A DNA stretch of 55,770 nucleotides. Source: Candidatus Thorarchaeota archaeon. GTDB taxonomy: Archaea > Asgardarchaeota > Thorarchaeia > Thorarchaeales > Thorarchaeaceae. The notes under the pieces were generated by a model. That model searched no databases, was not told the DNA's origin, and saw only the letters and a program-made list of their open reading frames with translations. Positions 17,607-26,417 of the stretch are shown piece by piece. How positions within the stretch are numbered: the stretch's first letter is position 1; each line of letters opens with the position of its first letter. Both the position numbers and the translations under genes were made by a program. The stretch lies in the NCBI GenBank assembly GCA_020348985.1, contig CP070761.1:441980-497749 (forward strand), written 5' to 3'.

Positions 17607-18110
17607 TTATGCCTCCCTCAACAGCCCTTCCAGCTGAGAATCCCACTTTCCTTCGCGGACCTCGGCCTGAAACTCCTTTGCGGACATGTCTTCGATTGTC
17701 ACGCCCATCGACACACATGTTCCTGCCACAGTCATGACAGCGGATTTCATTGTAACCGCAGAGAGGCTTGGTTCCTTCGCCATCGCAATTGTCTTCAACT
17801 GATCTACTGTGAGATTACCAATTATGGCAGTGTTTGGCTCTCCAGAGCCTTTTTCCTGCCCAATCTCCTTGAGGATGAGTGCACTGGTCGGTGGTGTACC
17901 AACTTCAACTTCGAACTCCTTCGTATCAGGATTGACGACTATCTTCACTGGCACTTTCAAACCAGAGAAAGGCTGAGTGACTTCATTGATTTTCGTGACT
18001 ACTTGGAAGATGTTGACACCAGTCGGACCTAGTGCAGGACCAATCGGCGGGCCACCGGAGGCCTTTCCACCCTCAACCATTGCCTCAACTATAACCTTCT
18101 GTGAACTCAT
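17607..18110 (-). CDS. rpl11: Large ribosomal subunit protein L11
   Basis: 167 residues from the ATG at 18110 (a GTG three codons upstream is also in frame). The family motif GGPPIGPALGPTGVNI is near the N terminus, and the C-terminal rRNA-binding domain includes MTVAGTCVSMGVTIE. A TATA-like CTTAAAA on the minus strand near 18300 would give a leader of about 160 nt, long enough for an L1-type autoregulatory site. That role is inference. Confidence 0.97.
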   Translation of the reverse strand: MSSQKVIVEAMVEGGKASGGPPIGPALGPTGVNIFQVVTKINEVTQPFSGLKVPVKIVVNPDTKEFEVEVGTPPTSALILKEIGQEKGSGEPNTAIIGNLTVDQLKTIAMAKEPSLSAVTMKSAVMTVAGTCVSMGVTIEDMSAKEFQAEVREGKWDSQLEGLLREA

Positions 18111-18341
18111 CTCTAACACGACTCCTGATGCAGTACACTCGACGGACCCGCAGTCCCATCGGCTATGTCGACAGAAAGGACAGAAGTGTTGTTTAATCCT
18201 CTACAGTCTACTGCATTCTTTGTCACGTTTTTTCACCCCGGATACTTCGTCATGCGAACGTATCAGATTAAGGAGTAAACTGCTGCCACGAGAGTTCTGT
18301 TTTAAGGATTATGGCCTCGCTATCAGAATACGATGAAGGCA

Positions 18342-19031
18342 CTAGTCCTCGTAATCAGCACCACGTGCCCAGAATGAGTCCTCATCTAGCTCATCATCTT
18401 CCAGTCCAACCTCATCTTCATCGGTAATCTCATCGATTGGCTCTACGCGTCTCGCCTTCTCAACGATTTTCACGAAGTCAGCGTGAACGCGAATCGGTAT
18501 TGTGTGAGGACTGTCCAGTAGCTCAAGAATCAGCTCCTCCTTTGCAGTCTCCACCCTGCTGACTCTCGCACGTTCGCCTTTGAACGGACCCGAAATGATC
18601 TCGACAACGTCACCTTCCGCAACGCCCTCAACAGCTGGAGGCGGCGCTAAGAACTTGTCAATCTCCTCAAAGCTGACCTTGCCTCCGACTCTTCCCCGTA
18701 CATGGGGTACGCCGGAGATAGCTAGCTCAACATCACGGAACTCTAGAGTTTCAAGAAAGACATATCCTCTGAGGGTCTCTGGGACAAGAATGGCTTTCAC
18801 TCTTCCAAGCAACTGATTCTGAGAAATGAACTTGGGCTCGCCGCCCTTCTTCTTCTTCTCTTCCTTCTTCATATGGTCAAGAGTGGCTTCCTTGGAAGCG
18901 AATTGTTCAGCACAGTGTGGACATTCCCAAACATCAGTCTCACCAATGACTGCAGTTGTCACTAAGTCCGCTACTGACCTTTCCTGACTTATCGTGGTTC
19001 TAATTGCATAGATACTACTCTTAGGTGGCAC
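18342..19031 (-). CDS. spt5: Transcription elongation factor Spt5 (NusG) with zinc-finger insertion
   Basis: 229 residues. The NGN domain starts IYAIRTTISQERSVADLV and resumes at about 77 with RVKAILVPETLRGYVFLET. The KOW domain contains GDVVEIISGPFKGERARV, and the C terminus is acidic. The NGN is interrupted by about 45 residues containing CPHC (37-40) and H53, a zinc-finger-like loop, followed by a Lys-rich stretch. Spt5 binds the RNA polymerase clamp with Spt4. The secE-spt5-rpl11 order is standard for archaea. Confidence 0.93.
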   Translation of the reverse strand: MPPKSSIYAIRTTISQERSVADLVTTAVIGETDVWECPHCAEQFASKEATLDHMKKEEKKKKGGEPKFISQNQLLGRVKAILVPETLRGYVFLETLEFRDVELAISGVPHVRGRVGGKVSFEEIDKFLAPPPAVEGVAEGDVVEIISGPFKGERARVSRVETAKEELILELLDSPHTIPIRVHADFVKIVEKARRVEPIDEITDEDEVGLEDDELDEDSFWARGADYED

Positions 19032-19073
19032 TATTCCGCCCCCCTTGAAGACTCGACATAGCTGATGCTGTTA

Positions 19074-19253
19074 TTAGCCGCCCCAGCCACTTGTAATTAC
19101 GGTCATCAGATATTGGATTATGAAACTGAGCATTCCAACAGCGACCATGGCCAATAGACTAACTCTGGTGCTCATCCAAAGCTCAGTTCTCGAAGGCTTG
19201 GTGGCGAGCCTCAGGATACGTCTACTCTCTTTGATGAATTGGCTGATTCCCAT
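19074..19253 (-). CDS. secE: Protein translocase subunit SecE (Sec61 gamma)
   Basis: About 59 residues from ATG at 19253. An amphipathic segment FIKESRRILRLATKPSRTEL is followed by one membrane helix (LLAMVAVGMLSFIIQYLMTVI), the archaeal SecE/Sec61gamma pattern. It clamps the SecY channel. Upstream in-frame starts at 19265 and 19286 would only add a short N-terminal tail. It is located between ftsZ and spt5 as in many archaea. Confidence 0.9.
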   Translation of the reverse strand: MGISQFIKESRRILRLATKPSRTELWMSTRVSLLAMVAVGMLSFIIQYLMTVITSGWGG

Positions 19254-19354
19254 TAGGGCACACATCCCTGTCTGGAACTGCTTCAACAGCTTCCAATAAC
19301 GAGGCCAGTCTCCTTCAAACTGCTCTTAAAGCTTGCTGAGCAAACATAGACGTG

Positions 19355-20488
19355 TTATCCAATTCTAGGGATTCCCAAATCGGTCTTGAGGTCATCTGCC
19401 AGTGGGGTCACGGATTCAGTTTCAGGGGAAAACACGTAGGGAGAGCTGACACCAGAAGCGATTATTGTCACACGGATTCGGTCCTCAAGATCTTGGTCTA
19501 TCAGTGCACCGTAGATAATCTCCGCTCCAGGATTCACTTGTTCAGTGACTAGCTCGACAACCCGCTTCGCCTCAATTAGCTGGAGGTCAGTACTCCCACT
19601 TACATTCACCAAGATGTTACGTGCATTCTCAATTGAGACGTTAAGTAGTGGATTCCTTAGAGCATTGAACACTGCTTCTTCTGCTCTCTCTTCTCCTTGG
19701 CCTTCGCCTAGTGCAATTATTGAGACGCCCCCATTCTTCATCGTAGTGCGCACGTCTGCGAAGTCTAGGTTGACCAGTCCGGGCTTTGAGATCAGTTCTG
19801 CAATTCCCTTCACGGCACGAACCAGCACCTCATCTGCAACCATGAAAGCCTCGGGCAGCGATAGGTCAGGTGCGATTTCAAGCAGTTTCTCATTGGGTAT
19901 GGCTATCAGCGTGTCGACATGTTCCATGAGGGCATTAAGTCCGCGTGTTGCATTCCTCTTTCTCGTGGCGCCTTCGACATCAAATGGAAGACATACAATA
20001 GCCACAGTCAATGCACCGTTCTCTCTTGCAGCCTTGGCAATATGTGATGCTGCTCCTGTTCCAGTTCCCCCGCCCATGCCTGCAGTGATGAAAACGAGGT
20101 CCCCTCTGGCAACGTCTTTGATGACATCGTACGTTTCAATCGCCGCGGCCTCACCAATATCGGGATCATTACCTGCGCCGAGGCCGCCGCATATTTCTCT
20201 TCCAAGTAACAGCTTGTGATGGGAGTTGCTGAAGTAGAGATCCTGTGCGTCCGTGTTGACGGCAAGAGTCTCAGCTCCTTCTACACCGACTTCCATCAGT
20301 CGCGTCACGGCATTGTTTCCAGCGCCTCCTACACCAATAACGAGTATTCTCGCACTCACGGTCTGGAGAAGGTCGGCCAACTCATCATCAGTGGTAGCTT
20401 TGCTGTCTTGCTTTCCATCCCTACTGGCACGAGTTTCACGCCTTGGGTTTGTTGGATTGCTGAGGACTTCTTCTAGAAGAGGATGCAT
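19355..20488 (-). CDS. ftsZ: Cell division protein FtsZ
   Basis: About 377 residues. The GTP-binding tubulin signature GGGTGTG is preceded by ITAGM, and the N-terminal GVGGAGNNAV loop and DLSLPEAF/LVNLDFADVRT segments are typical of FtsZ1. A variable 45-residue N-terminal tail precedes the core. It forms GTP-dependent filaments at the division site. The ATG is preceded by an in-frame GTG. It is likely the first gene of the ftsZ-secE-spt5 unit. Confidence 0.96.
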   Translation of the reverse strand: MHPLLEEVLSNPTNPRRETRASRDGKQDSKATTDDELADLLQTVSARILVIGVGGAGNNAVTRLMEVGVEGAETLAVNTDAQDLYFSNSHHKLLLGREICGGLGAGNDPDIGEAAAIETYDVIKDVARGDLVFITAGMGGGTGTGAASHIAKAARENGALTVAIVCLPFDVEGATRKRNATRGLNALMEHVDTLIAIPNEKLLEIAPDLSLPEAFMVADEVLVRAVKGIAELISKPGLVNLDFADVRTTMKNGGVSIIALGEGQGEERAEEAVFNALRNPLLNVSIENARNILVNVSGSTDLQLIEAKRVVELVTEQVNPGAEIIYGALIDQDLEDRIRVTIIASGVSSPYVFSPETESVTPLADDLKTDLGIPRIG

Positions 20489-20558
20489 CACTTACACCTT
20501 CCGGCAACTGCTGTTACCCAGGTGTTGTACGAAGAAGAACTGGAGTATTGCCTTGGTA

Positions 20559-21536
20559 TTATTTCGTCTTTCTACGCCGTTGCGTCCTACGCTTCGTCTT
20601 TCCAAAGGTGTCAGTAATCCGCTTTATCGAAACACGGTATTCTGAGAGTAGTGTAGTCACTTCCTCCAGACTAGGCTGCCCCATCTGTGCCCCTCTCTTT
20701 GTGATCGTGAGAGCTGCCGTAGCATTTGCCATATGAAGCGCCTGCTCTATGTTCTCTGAGCGGGTCCATGCAGTCACAAATCCAGCAGCAAAGGAGTCTC
20801 CAGCCCCCAGCGTGTCTACAACCGGCACTTCAAAGACATCAGATGTGCAATACTCGAATCCATCTGTTGCGATTGCTCCACTTCTCCCCTGTTTCACGAC
20901 AACTATCCCAGGAAACTCCTTGGCGAAGCTCCGAAGGTTTTTCTCAGACGGACTCACCTTGAAGTATGTGCGTAGCTCATTCTGGTTCACAAATAGAAGA
21001 TCGACAGACCTTATGATTTCTAGGTAGTCAATAGCTGCGGCAGCCCTTCCCGGATCAAGCGAGAGAATCATGCCTTCAGCCGTGGCAACTTCAGCCGCTC
21101 TCTGAGTCATCATTGGGAAGCCTCCTGCAACGTGGATTACCGTGGTGCCTACAAAGTAATCTTCCTCGAGCACTCTTTTGTCTAGGAATCTGTTCGCCCC
21201 GGGTTCTGCTATCACCATTTCTCCGCCATCTGCATCATAGGCAATGAAGAAGAGCCCTGTGGGATGCTTATCCAAGACCAAAACCTGACTGGTGTCAACT
21301 CCAACCTTCTGCAGATGCTTGAGTGCCATTTGCCCGTATGTGTCGTTCCCTAGACATCCGATAAGCCCAGTCTTCACACCTAGGTGCGATGACTGCGAAG
21401 CGAAATTGGCAGCAGAGCCGCCGTATGATATCTGCCCCTCCTTAGAAAGCATATGCTGGCTGCGGCTTTTCAGATTTTCAACCTGCATTATCATGTCGAT
21501 GTTGATTCTGCCAACTGCAACGATTTCTACGACCAA
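20559..21536 (-). CDS. PfkB/ribokinase-family carbohydrate kinase
   Basis: 325 residues. Signature 1 region is ISYGGSAANFASQSSHLG, and signature 2 is VDTLGAGDSFAAGFV with the catalytic Asp. The protein ends in a very basic tail (KTKRRTQRRRKTK). Members phosphorylate sugars or nucleosides; the specific substrate is not evident. It lies between argF and ftsZ on the same strand, without an obvious functional link. Confidence 0.87.
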   Translation of the reverse strand: MVVEIVAVGRINIDMIMQVENLKSRSQHMLSKEGQISYGGSAANFASQSSHLGVKTGLIGCLGNDTYGQMALKHLQKVGVDTSQVLVLDKHPTGLFFIAYDADGGEMVIAEPGANRFLDKRVLEEDYFVGTTVIHVAGGFPMMTQRAAEVATAEGMILSLDPGRAAAAIDYLEIIRSVDLLFVNQNELRTYFKVSPSEKNLRSFAKEFPGIVVVKQGRSGAIATDGFEYCTSDVFEVPVVDTLGAGDSFAAGFVTAWTRSENIEQALHMANATAALTITKRGAQMGQPSLEEVTTLLSEYRVSIKRITDTFGKTKRRTQRRRKTK

Positions 21537-21547
21537 GGGATCGCCTC

Positions 21548-22474
21548 TTAGACTATTAGGGCCAGAATGCCCTTCTGAGCGTGTAAACGATTCTCCGCCT
21601 GGTCAAACACAACTGAGTATTTTGGATCATCCATGATGTCGCTTGTCAGTTCCTCATCGCGGTGGGCGGGTAGGCAATGCATAACGATGACCTCTTTGTT
21701 TGCATCTTGTACCAATGCCCGATTCACCTGGAACTTCATCAATGCTTTCTCTTTCTCCTTATCTCGTTCCTGCCCCATGCTGAAGAAAGTATCAGTATAG
21801 ATAACATCTGCACCCTTTACTGCCCCTCTAGGATCATTGACAACCTGAAGCTCGGTACTGTACTGCTTGGCAAGCTTGTCTCCTCGTTTCATCATCTCTT
21901 CAGAAGGTGTGTAGCCCTTCGGTGAAGCTATGGTGACATCCATGCCCATGATTGTGCAACCCTGCATTATTGAGTTGCTCACATTGTTTGAGTCTCCGGA
22001 ATATACTATCTTCAATCCCTCGAGCTTGCCCTTATGCTCTTCAATCGTCTGCATGTCGGCCATGATTTGACAAGGGTGAAGTAAGTCCGAGAGCCCATTG
22101 ATTACAGGGACATTACTGTACTTGGCAAGCTCTGTCACATCAGAATGTGCAAACACGCGTGCCATTATCACGTCGCAGTACCTGCTCAACACTTGAGCGG
22201 TATCGCCGATGGTTTCACCCCGTCCAAGCTGCGTTCCACTTGGTTGAAGGTATAGCGCATGACCACCGAGCTGCGTCATGCCAACCTCGAAAGAAACTCT
22301 TGTCCTAGTCGAAGACTTCATGAAGATCATAGCAAGTGATTTGCCCTTCAGTAGCTTATGGGGTTCTCCATTCTTCTGCTTGCTTTTCAGGTCCCGCGCA
22401 GTATCTAGTATCAGTCTGAGTTCGGATCTCTCAAACTCTGATAAGTCAACAAAGTGCCTTCCAGCTAAACTCAC
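21548..22474 (-). CDS. argF: Ornithine carbamoyltransferase
   Basis: 308 residues carrying the carbamoyl-phosphate site SSTRTR, the HPCQ motif and the ornithine-site motif MHCLPAHR. It makes citrulline from ornithine and carbamoyl phosphate in arginine synthesis. It is 11 bp from the PfkB gene downstream. Other arg genes are absent here. Confidence 0.96.
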   Translation of the reverse strand: MSLAGRHFVDLSEFERSELRLILDTARDLKSKQKNGEPHKLLKGKSLAMIFMKSSTRTRVSFEVGMTQLGGHALYLQPSGTQLGRGETIGDTAQVLSRYCDVIMARVFAHSDVTELAKYSNVPVINGLSDLLHPCQIMADMQTIEEHKGKLEGLKIVYSGDSNNVSNSIMQGCTIMGMDVTIASPKGYTPSEEMMKRGDKLAKQYSTELQVVNDPRGAVKGADVIYTDTFFSMGQERDKEKEKALMKFQVNRALVQDANKEVIVMHCLPAHRDEELTSDIMDDPKYSVVFDQAENRLHAQKGILALIV

Positions 22475-22546
22475 ATAATCACCACTAATGGAATGTAATG
22501 CCTGTGGCGACCTGACATCTACGATGTAATAAAACTGCCCACAAAT

Positions 22547-23458
22547 CTAGTTGTCGCTCACGAGCTTCCTGGCAAACCATTCTGGATCAAACTTCTGAAG
22601 GTCGTCGTAATTCTGACCAACACCCACATAGACTACCGGTTTTCCAGTTACTAGTGCCACCGACAATGCGGCTCCTCCCGACGGGTCAGCATCAACTTTT
22701 GTCAAAATCGCTCCGTCCAGGTCAATAGATTCATCAAACTTCTGAGCCTGTGACAGTGCGTCGTTACCAGCAAGAGCGTCGCCCACGAAGATCTTTAGAT
22801 CAGGCTCTGCAACTCTCACGATTTTCTTCATCTCCTCTAGCAGATTCTTGTTTGTCTGCATCCTTCCTGCACTATCAATCAGCACAATATCGATGTGTCT
22901 GGCTCTTGCGTGTTGAATGGCGTCAAAGGCAGTAGCAGCGGCATCAGCTCCATACCCCTGCTTGATGACCCTGACTCCAATTCGTTCTGCGTGACGTTCA
23001 AGCTGTTCGATGCTACCTGCCCTGAATGTATCACCTGCCGCCAATACCACAGTGAAACCTTCCTTCCTGTATAGGTGTGCCAACTTGGCGAGAGTGGTTG
23101 TCTTTCCTGTTCCATTTACACCAACGAAGAGGATTGATGTTAGGAGACCATCCGACTTCCTCTTGGATGCATATTCAATCAAGTCGATTGGATGTTCCGG
23201 AGTCAACACCTCGATGATGGATTCGTAGAGAGCCGAACGAAACAACTTGCTGGTCTTCTCCAGCCGCCCGGTTCTGGTCCCTAAGAGTTTTTCTTCTGTG
23301 AGCCTGCAAATGTGCTCAGCAACTTCCACTGCTACGTCATTTTGAATCAAAACAAGCTGAAGCTCCCAAACTGCATTCGAGAGGTTCTTCTCTGTCAGCT
23401 CTTTTGTGGTTGTCTTAGTTACCGCTGAATCAAGGGCGCCGCGGAGCCTTTCGAACAT
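22547..23458 (-). CDS. ftsY: Signal recognition particle receptor FtsY
   Basis: 303 residues with the SRP GTPase NG domains: P-loop GVNGTGKTTTLAKLA, VLAAGDTFRAGSIEQL, DSAGRMQTNKNL, TKVDADPSGGAA and a C-terminal GVGQNYDDL. The acidic A-domain of bacterial FtsY is missing, as in many archaea. It docks the SRP-ribosome complex at the SecYEG translocon. It follows the prefoldin gene by 9 bp, the conserved archaeal order. Confidence 0.96.
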   Translation of the reverse strand: MFERLRGALDSAVTKTTTKELTEKNLSNAVWELQLVLIQNDVAVEVAEHICRLTEEKLLGTRTGRLEKTSKLFRSALYESIIEVLTPEHPIDLIEYASKRKSDGLLTSILFVGVNGTGKTTTLAKLAHLYRKEGFTVVLAAGDTFRAGSIEQLERHAERIGVRVIKQGYGADAAATAFDAIQHARARHIDIVLIDSAGRMQTNKNLLEEMKKIVRVAEPDLKIFVGDALAGNDALSQAQKFDESIDLDGAILTKVDADPSGGAALSVALVTGKPVVYVGVGQNYDDLQKFDPEWFARKLVSDN

Positions 23459-23467
23459 CGGTTTTCC

Positions 23468-23893
23468 CTACTGCTGCATTTGCTCTGCGAGCTGCTGGAT
23501 TTGGGCTGAGAGGGTCTGACTTATGACAGCAATCTTGTTGTACTGCTCGGACAGTTCCTCTGACTGCTTCTCCAGTTTGGATAGTGCATCTTCCACCTCT
23601 TTGGTAGCATCAACCACACTCTGCTCGATTCTGACGCCACTTCCAATACCACGCGTCACCGTTCCAGGGTTGACTAGATTGGCTTGAACGAAGATGCTTC
23701 CTCCCACGTTCATAAGCACCTCCTCACCCTCTTCCTTGCCCTCCAACTCCTTTAGAACGGCAAGTCCTGCTCTGTAGTTTGTTGTGTAGGCTTGGACGAC
23801 TTCGAGGCGTTGCTGCAATAGAGCTAGATTGGACTCTGCCAACCTCTGTTCAGTGTACATCTTCTGTAAGAGCTTCTGTTGATTTTCTGTCAT
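23468..23893 (-). CDS. pfdA: Prefoldin subunit alpha
   Basis: 141 residues with N- and C-terminal coiled-coil helices flanking a beta hairpin region (VLMNVGGSIFVQANL). Prefoldin hexamers (two alpha, four beta) hold unfolded proteins for the group II chaperonin. The start overlaps the LX stop by 4 bp. Confidence 0.93.
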   Translation of the reverse strand: MTENQQKLLQKMYTEQRLAESNLALLQQRLEVVQAYTTNYRAGLAVLKELEGKEEGEEVLMNVGGSIFVQANLVNPGTVTRGIGSGVRIEQSVVDATKEVEDALSKLEKQSEELSEQYNKIAVISQTLSAQIQQLAEQMQQ

Positions 23894-24135
23894 CCTATCT
23901 CACTCTCAATGCCCAGAAATCTTCGAATCTCTAGGGACTTTGCGTCCTCCGGCTTGATTTCCATAATCTCAGTGATTACTATGTCCTTTCTCCTCACTCG
24001 ATGGCGACTTCCAAGCTCTGAGAGGATTCTCTCTCTGACCATGGCCTCCTTGGCTGCAAGCATTTCCCTGACAAAGGTCTTCTTCATCTTACCCTTCTTG
24101 TACTCACCAGACGCTCGCCAGACTTTCTTGTCCAT
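23890..24135 (-). CDS. rplX: Large ribosomal subunit protein LX (eL20/L18a)
   Basis: 81 residues. The segments VWRASGEYKKGKMKKTFVRE and VRRKDIVITEI are typical of archaeal LX, the counterpart of eukaryotic L18a. The order aIF6-LX-prefoldin-FtsY is a conserved archaeal gene string. Confidence 0.9.
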   Translation of the reverse strand: MDKKVWRASGEYKKGKMKKTFVREMLAAKEAMVRERILSELGSRHRVRRKDIVITEIMEIKPEDAKSLEIRRFLGIESEIG

Positions 24136-24152
24136 TGATTTTTCACCTCATT

Positions 24153-24818
24153 CTAAACGAATCCCAATACTTGAGAAATGTGTGCAAGCTCAACACCGGT
24201 TGTGTCGGATCCCGCAACCATTCCATCACTATTGGCCAATACGCCTAGACTTGTGTAGGGACTTCCTCTGTTAACGGTGCCAACCTCCACATGCACCCTT
24301 AAGACCTCTGCTATACTGTCGGTTTCGTCACTGCTGGCCATCGGATGGACAACCGCTCCATTGTTGGTTGCTGCGATGTTGGAGCCGACAATGGGCAGTC
24401 TGGCTACCGTTCCCGTTACAACTTCTACATCAAGGACGTCTGCGATCTTGTCCTTGGCTGCTTTGTCGAAGTCAGGATGGCAGATTGCCCCATGGTCGTT
24501 TGCCAAGATGACATTGCCAAGTGCAGTCATCTTGCTGTCAATCCAGTCCACCCTGAGATCTGAGTTCTCCTTTATGTACACCAACTCTTCATCAGTTGTC
24601 GTGTACGGAAGGACCAGACCTTCGGAGTTTGCTACAGAGAAGATGCCTACTGCATCCATTTTGGCAACCGTGGATTGCAGCATTGGCAGATTGAACACTC
24701 TTTCAAGCGTATCCAGTGACTTCTCGCTCATATTTGGCGATGTGAAGATTACTCTATCAGTGATAACTGCAAAGGCTCCGACATTCGGATCGCCCTCGAA
24801 GTTCGTCCGGGCGATCAA
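24153..24818 (-). CDS. eif6: Translation initiation factor 6 (aIF6)
   Basis: 221 residues with five pseudo-repeats of the pentein fold, visible as recurring LANDHGAI/ATNNGAVVHP-like segments. It binds the large ribosomal subunit and prevents premature joining of subunits. The start is TTG at 24818. A GGAGG-like element inside the end of rpl31e supports it. The gap to rpl31e is 6 bp. Confidence 0.94.
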   Translation of the reverse strand: MIARTNFEGDPNVGAFAVITDRVIFTSPNMSEKSLDTLERVFNLPMLQSTVAKMDAVGIFSVANSEGLVLPYTTTDEELVYIKENSDLRVDWIDSKMTALGNVILANDHGAICHPDFDKAAKDKIADVLDVEVVTGTVARLPIVGSNIAATNNGAVVHPMASSDETDSIAEVLRVHVEVGTVNRGSPYTSLGVLANSDGMVAGSDTTGVELAHISQVLGFV

Positions 24819-24824
24819 TGATTG

Positions 24825-25238
24825 TTAACCCTCCGCCAAGTAGACACGCACGAGGTTCTCATCATTCTTTGTGGCTCGGATTCTGATTCTGCGTGGAGGC
24901 TTCTCAATTCCTCTGTCCCAAATCCGCTCGTTCACCTCTGGTTGAACAACGAGCTCCTCTGGCTTCATATGCCTCTCTACAAACTCTTTCAGAATCCTAA
25001 CAGCCCTGTTCGCACGCTTGCGTCGACTGCCTGTCCAGTAGGCTTTCCTGAGAGGCACAGTGTATATCCTCTCATCAATGATCTCCTCTTCTACGACTTC
25101 CTCGTCAGGAGGGGCTTTTACTTCTTCGGCCTTCTCGGCCTCTACTTCTTCCTCGAGTTCTTCAGGCTCTTCGTCTTCTTCAGCCTCAACTACCTCGAGC
25201 TCTGGCTCATCCTCTGCGACCTTCTCATCTGGAGTCAT
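24825..25238 (-). CDS. rpl31e: Large ribosomal subunit protein L31e with acidic N-terminal extension
   Basis: 137 residues. The L31e core starts near IIDERIYTVPLRKAYW (about 53) and includes RRKRANRAVRILKEFV and WDRGIEKPPRRIRIRA. The first 50 or so residues are almost all Glu, Asp, Ala, Val and Pro and have no counterpart in the usual L31e of about 90 residues. The core binds near the peptide exit tunnel. The extension could be a targeting or assembly tail. Confidence 0.93.
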   Translation of the reverse strand: MTPDEKVAEDEPELEVVEAEEDEEPEELEEEVEAEKAEEVKAPPDEEVVEEEIIDERIYTVPLRKAYWTGSRRKRANRAVRILKEFVERHMKPEELVVQPEVNERIWDRGIEKPPRRIRIRATKNDENLVRVYLAEG

Positions 25239-25251
25239 TGATATTCACTCA

Positions 25252-25407
25252 TTACGGCTTTAGTTTCGTTTGTCGCCAGTTTCGCTGCTTAGGTGTGCGC
25301 CGAACCCTGCCTCCTGTTCTAATGACCGCCCACGTGGGAACACTACTGTTGGTTCTCATGGCTTTGGCCATTCTGAGTTTCTTTGCCAGATGCTTGTTTC
25401 TCGCCAC
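25252..25407 (-). CDS. rpl39e: Large ribosomal subunit protein L39e
   Basis: 51 residues, read directly from the minus strand: M-ARNKHLAKKLRMAKAMR at the start, then TWAVIRTGGRVRRTPKQR and the typical ending RQTKLKP. This is the universal L39e pattern lining the exit tunnel. GTG at 25407 was chosen because it gives the standard length and is preceded by an AGGTGAGG Shine-Dalgarno-like element. A GTG three codons upstream is also in frame. It lies between pdcd5 and rpl31e, as in other archaea. Confidence 0.95.
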   Translation of the reverse strand: MARNKHLAKKLRMAKAMRTNSSVPTWAVIRTGGRVRRTPKQRNWRQTKLKP

Positions 25408-25423
25408 TTTCCTCACCTGCAGC

Positions 25424-25756
25424 TTATCTAAACGTGACTTTGCGTTCGCGTTCCTGTCCTTGAATCTGTTTCAACAGCGCCTTCAGTTGCTCGTCATTCA
25501 CGCGACCCTTGAGTCGCCCGGAGCTTGCCAGCTGAATCAGCTGAAGCTCGATTTGCTCAGCGAATTGAGGTCTAACCATTCTGATATTCATCAGTCTGGA
25601 TCGAGCTTCGGGAGTGAGAATCTGCCTGAGGATTGCCTCTTTCTGAGCTTCCGCCTCGGCACGCTGCTGTTCGACAGCCTGTTCCTGTGCCGCAGCCTCT
25701 CTGAGCTCAGCGAGCTTCCTCTGACGGATTGCGTTTAGCTCCTCGTCTTCGCTCAC
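25424..25756 (-). CDS. PDCD5-family DNA-binding protein
   Basis: About 110 residues from GTG at 25756 (an in-frame GTG at 25765 is also possible). EDEELNAIRQRKLAELREAA is followed by a Gln/Glu/Ala-rich helix and ILTPEARSRLMNIRMVRPQF, the PDCD5 core. Archaeal members are small helical proteins that bind DNA or chaperonin. It is placed between rps19e and rpl39e, the conserved archaeal position. Confidence 0.92.
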   Translation of the reverse strand: MSEDEELNAIRQRKLAELREAAAQEQAVEQQRAEAEAQKEAILRQILTPEARSRLMNIRMVRPQFAEQIELQLIQLASSGRLKGRVNDEQLKALLKQIQGQERERKVTFR

Positions 25757-25776
25757 GACTAGCACCTCGGAGTGGT

Positions 25777-26229
25777 CTAGTAGTTCTCAAGTCCTGGAAC
25801 GGCCTTTGATAGTTCAGCCTTCAGTTTACCAGACAATTTGTCCAAGTAGGACCTACCCATATCAGTCATGACTCTTCCTTTGCTGCCCTGTTTCTTTATG
25901 AAACCCGCTCTCTCTAGCTGTTGGAGAGCCGTTCTGACCACAGCACCACTTCCTCTCTGGAACTTATTTGGCTTCGTTCCTCTTCTCTTTCTGCCACCGT
26001 ATGCAATCCTGAGTCGTTGCGTACCAACAGGTCCTCTCAGGTAGATCTTCCTGAGAACGCTGGCACACCTTACATACCACCAGTCAGGATCGTCCGGCGA
26101 CCTCTCCTTGTGGGCGCCTGTTTTGACGAACAGGGTCCACTCTGGAGGGCTAATCTCATTGCGAGTCTTTAGCTCCTCAGCAAGTCGACGAATGAGGACT
26201 GTTGCTGGAATGTCATGGACTGTGGGCAT
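25777..26229 (-). CDS. rps19e: Small ribosomal subunit protein S19e
   Basis: 150 residues with the S19e signatures WWYVRCASVLRKIYLRGPVG, YGGRKRRGTKPNKF and GSGAVVRTALQQLE. It is part of the 30S head and needed for small-subunit maturation. It is the first gene of the minus-strand string continuing to ftsY. Its leader contains a tRNA-like degenerate segment (26240-26300) discussed separately. Confidence 0.96.
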   Translation of the reverse strand: MPTVHDIPATVLIRRLAEELKTRNEISPPEWTLFVKTGAHKERSPDDPDWWYVRCASVLRKIYLRGPVGTQRLRIAYGGRKRRGTKPNKFQRGSGAVVRTALQQLERAGFIKKQGSKGRVMTDMGRSYLDKLSGKLKAELSKAVPGLENY

Positions 26230-26417
26230 CTGTCTGTCACCATACTCATTGAAGCGGGAAATCGAACTCGGACTCGGCCGATTGCCTACTTCAGAAGGCT
26301 GGCTCCATCGACAAGAGTCATCATAAAAGCCTTTTCATCAGTCTGTAGCATTGAACTGCTTTAGTTCAACGAACGTAACAGCAAACTAGCCTGAGATTGA
26401 GTGGGAAATCCGTTTGA

